Positions 1 to 3,980 of a DNA stretch of 7,080 bases are shown in pieces. How positions within the stretch are numbered: position 1 is the first letter of the stretch; each line of letters begins with the position of its first letter. The stretch is taken from assembly GCA_016217775.1 (NCBI GenBank), contig JACRGG010000078.1, positions 1 through 7,080 of the forward strand. Reading direction: 5' to 3'. The position numbers and the translations under genes are program-made. The notes below the pieces were generated by a model. The model was not told the DNA's origin. It searched no databases and saw only the letters and a list, made by a program, of their open reading frames with translations. Source of the stretch: Microcaldota archaeon. GTDB taxonomy: Archaea > Micrarchaeota > Micrarchaeia > Norongarragalinales > UBA97.

Positions 1-24
1 GGCTTGCAAAGCGGCGCGCGTGTT

Positions 25-237
25 TTATGCATCGGCTGATTCCCACCGCAGCCGCCTCAATTGCATTATTTTTTCCCTCCCGCCCTCTTCCTTCTCGAGG
101 CGCTTGTAGAACTCGTTTGCTATCTTCAGCTGGTCGTCAATGAACGGAAGGGTTTGCGCAAGGGCTTTTTTCATATTATTGCGGCAGTACAAAGCCCACT
201 TTGCCACCCTCTCGTCGCGGTTTTTCTCGTCAGCCAT
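25..237 (-). CDS. Small charged protein (70 aa), probable partner of the upstream nucleotidyltransferase
   Basis: Function is not established. The protein is 70 residues, soluble, strongly charged and probably mostly helical, with no signal peptide or membrane segment. It opens MADEKNRDERV and ends with a Lys/Arg-rich stretch containing EGGREKIMQL. From memory, short proteins of this type (charged N-terminus, central F-I-x2-Q-x4-A-N-x-F/A-Y, then G-G-[KR]-E-K-I) often sit beside nucleotidyltransferase genes in archaea; this was not checked by search. The ATG at 237 is chosen because a good Shine-Dalgarno sequence (GGTGA, 244-248) lies 6 bases upstream; the frame also allows a TTG at 243, which overlaps that site. 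It follows the nucleotidyltransferase gene by 23 bases on the same strand, so the two are very likely co-transcribed. An antitoxin-like or cofactor role is inferred from context only. Confidence 0.7.
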   Translation of the reverse strand: MADEKNRDERVAKWALYCRNNMKKALAQTLPFIDDQLKIANEFYKRLEKEEGGREKIMQLRRLRWESADA

Positions 238-243
238 ATTCAA

Positions 244-248
244 TCACC
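244..248 (-). promoter_or_regulatory. Shine-Dalgarno site GGTGA
   Basis: On the minus strand GGTGA lies 6 bases before the ATG at 237, inside the 23-base gap after the nucleotidyltransferase stop. It matches the 3' end of archaeal 16S rRNA (GGAGGTGA complement). It decides the start as ATG 237 over TTG 243. A ribosome binding site here, while other genes in the window look leaderless, fits an internal gene of an operon. Confidence 0.6.
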
Positions 249-260
249 AACCAGTCTTTC

Positions 261-833
261 TCAAGTATTTTTCAGCCTGTATTTTCTTATTAATGCTTTT
301 ATTTGAGAGATTTTGCCCTCGTCCACTTCTTTGGAATAAAGCATCCTCAAGTGTTCGGAGTCCTGCAGGTCTTTAGGCGATTTAAGCAGCTCTTCCTTGA
401 AGGCAATGTTGGTTTCAATGGTTGAAAAAAAGTATTCAGTTCCAGTGCCGGGAAGCCTCGTCCGCTCATCCAATTGCTGTTCGTCAAGCGGGTCTTTCGA
501 GAGCTTCAACTCCATTTCCGGAATGAATTCCCCAATGCGCACGTACCTGATGCTCGTGTCTTCCAAGAGATAGTCTTCGTAAAGCGCCTCTGGGTTTTTT
601 CCCTGAATGCATTCAAAGCCGCTTGCTTCAAGGCCCGCGTGCAGTTTTTCAAAAAGCTCGCGGCTGATGCGCTCGATAATCAAGTCAATGTCTTCAGTCC
701 CGCGGCTGCGCCCGTGAAGTATCGCGACGATTCCGGAAACCAGGGCGTACCTTATTTTCTGCCCGTCAACCACTTTAATGAAGTCGTCTATGAACTTGAT
801 TAAAACGCCTTTGTTGTCAACGAGCCTGTCCAT
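261..833 (-). CDS. Nucleotidyltransferase-fold protein (MNT/AbiEii-like, DUF6036-type)
   Basis: About 190 residues. Near the N-terminus it has the polymerase-beta nucleotidyltransferase signature: S-G-x4-L-H-G-R-S-R-G-T-E-D-I-D-L (residues 33-51 counted from the ATG at 833). The glycine-serine turn and the paired aspartates D48 and D50 would bind metal and nucleotide. A later E-M-E-L-K-L strand could supply the third acidic residue. The C-terminal third has I-E-T-N-I-A-F-K-E-E followed by P-K-D-x2-D-x2-H-L-R, typical of AbiEii/DUF6036-like proteins in which a lysine and a D-x2-D-x2-H/R segment are conserved. Such enzymes transfer NMP groups to RNA or protein, and many are toxins or antitoxins. 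The target here is unknown. Start: ATG 833 is preferred, with GTGA 8 bases upstream as a weak ribosome binding site; a GTG at 845 would add four residues. It lies 61 bases downstream of the hydrolase gene and 23 bases upstream of its small partner. Confidence 0.82.
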   Translation of the reverse strand: MDRLVDNKGVLIKFIDDFIKVVDGQKIRYALVSGIVAILHGRSRGTEDIDLIIERISRELFEKLHAGLEASGFECIQGKNPEALYEDYLLEDTSIRYVRIGEFIPEMELKLSKDPLDEQQLDERTRLPGTGTEYFFSTIETNIAFKEELLKSPKDLQDSEHLRMLYSKEVDEGKISQIKALIRKYRLKNT

Positions 834-894
834 ATTGCATTTCACTTTAAGTTTTTGTTTGAGTGCTGTTTTGCTAGGCGCTCCTTGTTTTGCC

Positions 895-1575
895 TTACAA
901 TGAAGCCTTCTCGCCGGGGGAGAGCAGGACCGGGGTTGTCTTCGTGCCCTCGCGTATTCTCCTGCAAAACTCGCGCTCGTCGGCTTGTATTTCCTTGAAG
1001 GTGTTAAAGTGCATTGGAACCACGAACTTTGGCTTCATTTGCTTCACGGCTTTAATCGCGCCGATAAAATCCATTGTGTACTTCCCGCCAATGGGCAAAA
1101 ACGCGACGTCGACGCCAAAATCCGTCATTTCATAATAATCGTACGTGTCCCCCGCGAAGTAAAAGCTTTGCCCGCCGCCTCGCACTATAAAGCCGACTGG
1201 ATTAACGCTTTGCGGGTGCACCGCCTTCACGATTTTAAAGTCCAATCCGTTTAGCGAAAACTCGTCGCCCTCCTCAACCGGAGTCTTAAGCCGCGGGTTA
1301 ATGTTCGCTAGGGAAAGCGTTTCCTTCGGCCCAACCACGTGGCAGTTGGTGCGCTCGGCAATCGCCTTCACGTCAAACGCGTCCGCGTGGTCGAAGTGCT
1401 CGTGGGACAATAATATGAAGTCCGCGGCGCGGATTTTTTCCTGCGTCGCGAACGGCGGCACTAGCCGTTGCGCCTGCCGCGGGCTTGGGTTGAGCCACGG
1501 GTCGGTCAGGATAATGCTCGAGCCTAACTTGATTAAAAACGCCGAGTGGCCCAAAAAGCTTACTTCCAAACCCAA
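895..1575 (-). CDS. Metallo-beta-lactamase-fold metal-dependent hydrolase (UPF0173/UlaG-like)
   Basis: A 226-residue cytosolic hydrolase of the metallo-beta-lactamase fold, close to the usual length of the UPF0173/UlaG-like group. Seen directly: the N-terminal strand F-L-G-H-S-A-F-L-I (7-15), D-P-W (25-27), the metal motif H58-E-H60-F-D62-H63, a further ligand H120, G142-D143-T144, and the C-terminal V-V-P-M-H189-F-N-T-F typical of UPF0173. All expected metal ligands (three histidine sites plus D143) are present, so it should bind two metals and be active. The substrate is unknown; relatives hydrolyse lactones or phosphoesters, and many are uncharacterised. No ATG is available: the frame starts at TTG 1575 or TTG 1569. 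A weak AT-rich element (minus strand ACTAATAAC, 1591-1599) is better spaced for TTG 1569, which would give MEVSFLGHS. Probable first gene of a three-gene leftward operon, divergent from the pilin-like gene. Confidence 0.9.
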   Translation of the reverse strand: MGLEVSFLGHSAFLIKLGSSIILTDPWLNPSPRQAQRLVPPFATQEKIRAADFILLSHEHFDHADAFDVKAIAERTNCHVVGPKETLSLANINPRLKTPVEEGDEFSLNGLDFKIVKAVHPQSVNPVGFIVRGGGQSFYFAGDTYDYYEMTDFGVDVAFLPIGGKYTMDFIGAIKAVKQMKPKFVVPMHFNTFKEIQADEREFCRRIREGTKTTPVLLSPGEKASL

Positions 1576-1646
1576 AACCCCAAAAACAGTGTTATTAGTA
1601 GGAGGGAGAATGCTTTAATTTTTTTGGATTGAGGCCGCTATCCTCG

Positions 1647-1656
1647 TTTTTTTAAA
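1647..1656 (+). promoter_or_regulatory. TATA-like promoter of the small pilin gene
   Basis: T7 followed by AAA (core TTTAAA at 1651-1656) is centred about 26 bases before the ATG at 1679. Archaeal TATA boxes sit about 25-27 bases before the transcription start, so transcription would begin at or next to the A of the ATG, giving a leaderless mRNA. No Shine-Dalgarno sequence is present in front of this ATG, which agrees. Confidence 0.55.
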
Positions 1657-1678
1657 CCAGCCGTGCTTTTGCTTAATT

Positions 1679-1849
1679 ATGGACGATTTTGGCCAAACCG
1701 CCATCGAGTATATGCTTTTCGTAGCCGGGGCGATAATGATTGCGCTCATACTAGTCGTAATGGCGCGCTCGAACATCTTCACCCCGGGCTCGGCTAAAAT
1801 AAACGACAGCCTCAATTCCTACAGGCAGCTAGTTAACGCGACGAGATGA
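1679..1849 (+). CDS. Pilin-like protein with class III signal peptide (56 aa)
   Basis: A 56-residue protein made of a class III (archaeal type IV pilin-like) signal peptide, one hydrophobic helix and a short polar tail. The motif is G5-Q6-T-A-I-E10-Y11. Prepilin peptidase (EppA-type) would cut after G5, leaving Q at +1 and E at +5, as in known class III pilins. The helix spans about residues 11-29 and is followed by a roughly 27-residue polar tail (SNIFTPGSAKINDSLNSYRQ and on). No basic residue precedes the cleavage site; the leader is MDDFG, which is short but seen in DPANN-type proteins of this kind. It would be exported and assembled through its helix into a thin filament or membrane complex. 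The helix resembles that of the giant adhesin at 3981 (GQTAIEY versus GQTALEF), so they could share a peptidase and filament. It has its own TATA-like box, ends in TGA, and is overlooked easily because of its size. Confidence 0.85.
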   Translation: MDDFGQTAIEYMLFVAGAIMIALILVVMARSNIFTPGSAKINDSLNSYRQLVNATR

Positions 1850-1855
1850 GAATTC

Positions 1856-1863
1856 TATTAAAT
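1856..1863 (+). promoter_or_regulatory. TATA box for the 40-aa gene
   Basis: TATTAAAT is centred about 25 bases before the ATG at 1884 and begins 7 bases after the pilin stop codon. Spacing fits a leaderless transcript that starts at the ATG. It is one of the best matches to an archaeal TATA box in the window. Confidence 0.55.
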
Positions 1864-1883
1864 GAACTCCGCTGGATGATTTT

Positions 1884-2006
1884 ATGCACGCGCAGGCAAG
1901 CTTGGAGTACGTGAAGAAAATCCTTGCGATTGAGGCGAAGCACTTTAAAAAATACGGCAAAAGAACTATGGCTATTAAGGAGCTAGACGAGCTTTGCGGC
2001 GCTTGA
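1884..2006 (+). CDS. Hypothetical 40-aa basic protein
   Basis: A short open frame of 40 residues, not recognised. It begins MHAQASLEYVKKILAIEAKH and continues with a lysine-rich stretch (FKKYGKRTMAIKELDELCGA), so it should be soluble and helical. Support for a real gene is positional: a TATA box (TATTAAAT) lies at the right distance for a leaderless start, and a hairpin plus T-run terminator begins 9 bases after the TGA stop. Residues 4-9 (QASLEY) mimic the Q-x-S-x-E-Y core of class III pilin signals, but the following segment is charged, not hydrophobic, so it cannot act as a pilin helix. It lies 34 bases after the small pilin gene and may be expressed with or apart from it. A DNA- or protein-binding role is possible but not shown. 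Confidence 0.5.
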   Translation: MHAQASLEYVKKILAIEAKHFKKYGKRTMAIKELDELCGA

Positions 2007-2014
2007 TTTGCGGT

Positions 2015-2037
2015 AAATGCTCAAAGCATTTTTTTTT
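2015..2037 (+). terminator. Hairpin and T-run terminator after the 40-aa gene
   Basis: A 7-bp stem AAATGCT / AGCATTT (2015-2021 with 2025-2031) and 3-base loop CAA run into nine consecutive T (2029-2037). It begins 9 bases after the TGA at 2004-2006, the right place to end the transcript of the 40-aa gene and perhaps the pilin gene. Archaeal termination mainly needs the T-run; the hairpin strengthens the call. Confidence 0.6.
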
Positions 2038-2307
2038 AACTTAAAGAAAAACAAAACGCTATTGGTTGCTAACCGCAGGCTTTTAATGCGTTTGCGGTTG
2101 TTTTTTTGCCCCTGCGGGCAAAATGGCTGTAGGCGGGGGGGGTTGACCTCCGGGTTCTTGCGCGGCTTGATTGTTTACAACAGGGAATTATGCGAGCCGG
2201 AGAAAGCAGCATTATGTGGGGAGTGGCGGGAACACGTGCAGCAGCAAAGTGACTGGAAACGCTTGGGCGGCTCCCGGCGCGTCTTTTGGCGGCGCGGGCT
2301 TGTCGTA
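2038..2307. other. Gene-poor, hairpin-rich intergenic stretch; possible structured RNA or gene remnant
   Basis: No convincing protein gene. Left part, 2038-2107: AT-rich, with a 7-bp inverted repeat AACCGCA / TGCGGTT (2071-2077 with 2093-2099) followed by G and seven T (2101-2107), like a second rightward terminator. Next comes a perfect 8-bp stem TTTTGCCC / GGGCAAAA (2104-2111 with 2116-2123, loop CTGC). From about 2108 the composition turns GC-rich, with a run of eight G (2135-2142) and several further pairings: CTCCGG / CCGGAG (2148-2153 with 2197-2202), GGGAG / CTCCC (2219-2223 with 2271-2275), and CCCG-CGC / GCGCGGG with one bulged G (2273-2280 with 2292-2298). All three rightward frames hold moderately long open stretches, none with a good start. 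I looked for conserved SRP RNA, RNase P RNA and tRNA motifs and did not find them. Confidence 0.4.
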
Positions 2308-3699
2308 TTACGCGACTTGATGGCCAAGCGGAGTGCTCAAATATTCTTGCCTTTCATTGTATCCGCTTTGGAATGAGAGGAGGAATAGCCACAGGGGGAC
2401 GAGTTGGATTGCCTGCCCGTCCTTTGTTTTAACCGTTTCGAACTTGTTTTTCGTGACCATAATCCCGCGGTTTGCTTTGTCAAAGTGCTTGAAGAACGAG
2501 TTAAGCCCCTTGAAGTCCTCTTTGTTAATCTCGTTTTGGTACTTGACTTCAATGGGCAGGGGTTGCTTGCCGAATTCTTGGGTTACCAAGTCGACTTCGT
2601 GATTGTTTTTCCAGTAGAAGGCATTTCTGCCGGTTCTGAGAAGCTGGAGAAACACAGCATTTTCGGCAAGAGGGCCGAAATTATCGGTTGGAAACCGGGC
2701 GTTGCTCAAGCCAGTGTCGATAGTAAACACTTTTTTTTCTTTCCTGAACCTGTTCGCCAAGCTCTTTGAATAAAACTCGGTGAAAAAAAAGAGGTAGCAA
2801 AAGTTAAGGTAGCCGGCGTAATTCATTGCCGTATTGATGTCCATTTCATTAGCCGCGGAAATCTTGCGGTAGCTAAACCGCTGGGTGATGCAATTGCTTT
2901 GGAGGAGGTAAAGCGCGAGGTTGCTTATGGCGTTAACGTCTTTAATCTCCCAAACTTTCGTTACGTCCTTGAATATAATGTCATCAAATGAGATTTGAAG
3001 GTATTTTTTCTTGTCCGCCGCGTCCGCCGTAGTGCATATCTGCGGAAAGCCGCCGTAGGCGAGGTACTCGTACAGCATTTTCTCAATAGAATCGCGGTGC
3101 TGCGAAAATATTTTATTATTCTCCCCGAATGAATCTTTTGGGGCGGGAAGATTCGGGTTTTTCAGGCTCACAAACTCGCAAAACGAGAACGGGAATACGG
3201 TAATTGGAACATTCCTGCCGGTTAGCGCCGTAGCCTTCTTGCTTTTAAGAAGCGTTGCCGAAGAGCCGGAGACAACTATTTTCATCCGCTTCTTGAAACG
3301 GTCGAAGACAGTCTTGACTTGCGTTTCCCAGTCCTGGAAATAATGGACTTCATCAAGAAAAAGATAGAGTTTCCCCCCGCCGGCTATTGTCGAGAAGGCA
3401 TCGGCGATTTCAGTTATTGACTTAAACGCCTGCTTAACCTCAAACGCCTCTAGCGACAAGTAGAGGATTTGCTTAGGGTTAACCCCTTTTTCTACTAGCT
3501 TTTGAATCGCTTGTTTTACTAAAGTTGTTTTGCCGCAACGGCGTATTCCCGTGAGTACTAGTATCATCTCTGAATCCAGCTCGTGCAGGATGTCCTTAAG
3601 GTATGCCGGCCTAGCCACGCCTAACTCCGGTTTGTCAACTGCGCCAGTAGTCCACCAAGGGCTCGCTCGCTCCATTACGACTGCGGCTTCTTCATACAT
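2308..3699 (-). CDS. AAA_14/DUF4143 family ATPase
   Basis: A 463-residue cytosolic protein with the standard two-part build of this archaeal and bacterial family. N-terminal AAA_14 ATPase: Walker A G51-I-R-R-C-G-K57-T58-T (51-59), Walker B L-Y-L-F-L-D116-E117-V-H (111-119), a sensor-1-like V-V-S-G-S-S (142-147), then L-T-G-R (159-162). Middle region with L-A-Y-G-G-F-P (213-219), a strong family marker. C-terminal DUF4143 restriction-endonuclease-like fold: L-A-E346-N, E368-V-D370, and I-E384-V-K386, which are PD-(D/E)xK-type residues. Biological role is unknown; such ATPases are abundant, mobile between archaea and often multi-copy. Walker and nuclease-like residues are intact, so it should be functional. 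The family often ends near P-L-W-L-F-L; here about 24 residues follow (through LSTPLGHQVA). The ATG at 3699 is supported by a TATA box 27 bases upstream; a second Met at residue 9 is less likely. Confidence 0.92.
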   Translation of the reverse strand: MYEEAAVVMERASPWWTTGAVDKPELGVARPAYLKDILHELDSEMILVLTGIRRCGKTTLVKQAIQKLVEKGVNPKQILYLSLEAFEVKQAFKSITEIADAFSTIAGGGKLYLFLDEVHYFQDWETQVKTVFDRFKKRMKIVVSGSSATLLKSKKATALTGRNVPITVFPFSFCEFVSLKNPNLPAPKDSFGENNKIFSQHRDSIEKMLYEYLAYGGFPQICTTADAADKKKYLQISFDDIIFKDVTKVWEIKDVNAISNLALYLLQSNCITQRFSYRKISAANEMDINTAMNYAGYLNFCYLFFFTEFYSKSLANRFRKEKKVFTIDTGLSNARFPTDNFGPLAENAVFLQLLRTGRNAFYWKNNHEVDLVTQEFGKQPLPIEVKYQNEINKEDFKGLNSFFKHFDKANRGIMVTKNKFETVKTKDGQAIQLVPLWLFLLSFQSGYNERQEYLSTPLGHQVA

Positions 3700-3720
3700 A
3701 ACTTAGTTAAGTTCGGCAAT

Positions 3721-3736
3721 ATTTATATTTCTTTCG
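3721..3736 (-). promoter_or_regulatory. BRE/TATA promoter of the ATPase gene
   Basis: Reading leftwards, CGAAAG (3736-3731, BRE-like, purine-rich) leads into AAATATAAAT (3730-3721, TATA). The TATA centre is about 27 bases before the ATG at 3699, so the transcript should be leaderless. This is the clearest archaeal core promoter in the window. Confidence 0.7.
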
Positions 3737-3760
3737 TTTTGTCACTTGAAAATGACAAAA
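3737..3760. promoter_or_regulatory. Palindromic operator-like site 1
   Basis: A perfect inverted repeat TTTTGTCA - 8 bases - TGACAAAA. It abuts the upstream edge of the BRE/TATA of the ATPase gene, the position where archaeal activators commonly bind; a repressor is also possible. Half-site spacing (arm starts 16-18 bases apart) suits a dimeric winged-helix regulator. No regulator gene is visible in the window. Confidence 0.5.
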
Positions 3761-3769
3761 TAGCTATTA

Positions 3770-3793
3770 TTTTGTTTAGTGTGACTAACAAAA
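3770..3793. promoter_or_regulatory. Palindromic operator-like site 2
   Basis: A second 24-bp dyad with the same outer arms, TTTTGT (3770-3775) and ACAAAA (3788-3793), spaced exactly as the TTTTGT and ACAAAA ends of site 1. Inside it is another small palindrome TTAGT-GTG-ACTAA (3776-3788). Its centre is 33 bp from that of site 1, about three DNA turns, so two dimers would sit on the same face. The CAAAATA / TATTTTG repeat (3756-3762 with 3768-3774) links the two sites. Confidence 0.42.
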
Positions 3794-3948
3794 TGGCTGA
3801 TAAGCTGTTTTTTGGGGGTTGTAATCATCTCGCAAGCGGGGTGGAACGCTTTGGAGTTGGGTGCTGTGGGACTAATGGCCAAGTTAATGCCATAGCCCGA
3901 ATGGCTCTAATCGCTTTGCTTTTTTTCTTTTTTCCCAATTTCCGTTTG
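3794..3948 (+). other. Intergenic stretch with hairpin and pyrimidine run; doubtful 62-aa reading frame
   Basis: A rightward frame from ATG 3793 to TAA 3979-3981 would give 62 residues, ending in a hydrophobic stretch (MALIALLFFFFPNF), and its stop shares one base with the adhesin ATG. I do not call it a gene: it has no ribosome binding site, its only upstream TATA-like sequence (TATTATTTT) is weak, and a terminator-like element lies inside it. That element is a bulged hairpin (3868-3879 with 3889-3898: GGG, CT and ATGGC pairing with GCCAT, AG and CCC) followed by a T7-C-T6 run (3920-3933). The element could instead end a short rightward RNA made from the region of the two operator-like sites. 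Confidence 0.3.
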
Positions 3949-3957
3949 TTTATTAAA
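3949..3957 (+). promoter_or_regulatory. TATA box of the giant adhesin gene
   Basis: TTTATTAAA is centred about 28 bases before the ATG at 3981. Only a weak GAG (3966-3968) could serve as a ribosome binding site, so a leaderless or near-leaderless transcript is likely, as for the small pilin gene. Confidence 0.55.
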
Positions 3958-3980
3958 CCCTTTTTGAGTAAGCTTATTTA

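Noticed and set aside
474..803. Rightward 109-residue frame
   Set aside because: Antisense shadow of the nucleotidyltransferase gene; no domain or promoter seen.
985..1618. Rightward frames opposite the hydrolase gene
   Set aside because: Antisense to a gene with all metallo-beta-lactamase metal ligands in place; no support of their own.
1615..1815. Leftward 66-residue frame over the small pilin gene
   Set aside because: The rightward frame carries a correct class III signal peptide and a well-placed TATA-like box; the leftward one has neither.
2100..2307. SRP RNA, RNase P RNA or tRNA in the GC-rich stretch
   Set aside because: The conserved GUCAGG/AGCAGCC helix of SRP RNA, the GAGGAAAGUC block of RNase P RNA and a T-arm GTTCRA were not found.
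2123..2320. Frame with two in-frame TGA codons that could be read as a recoded (Sec or Trp) surface-like protein
   Set aside because: TGA acts as a normal stop in neighbouring genes (1847, 2004, 261), and no selenocysteine insertion element or conserved context was recognised. A broken frame or non-coding sequence is simpler.
2017..2376. Rightward frame of 119 residues
   Set aside because: It starts inside the terminator hairpin, has no promoter or ribosome binding site, has an odd composition (Trp/Arg/Cys-rich) and overlaps the end of the well-supported ATPase gene.
3737..3793. CRISPR-like repeats from the recurring TTTTGT/ACAAAA
   Set aside because: Repeats are only 6-8 bases in inverted pairs with no spacers of regular length; they fit operator dyads, not an array.
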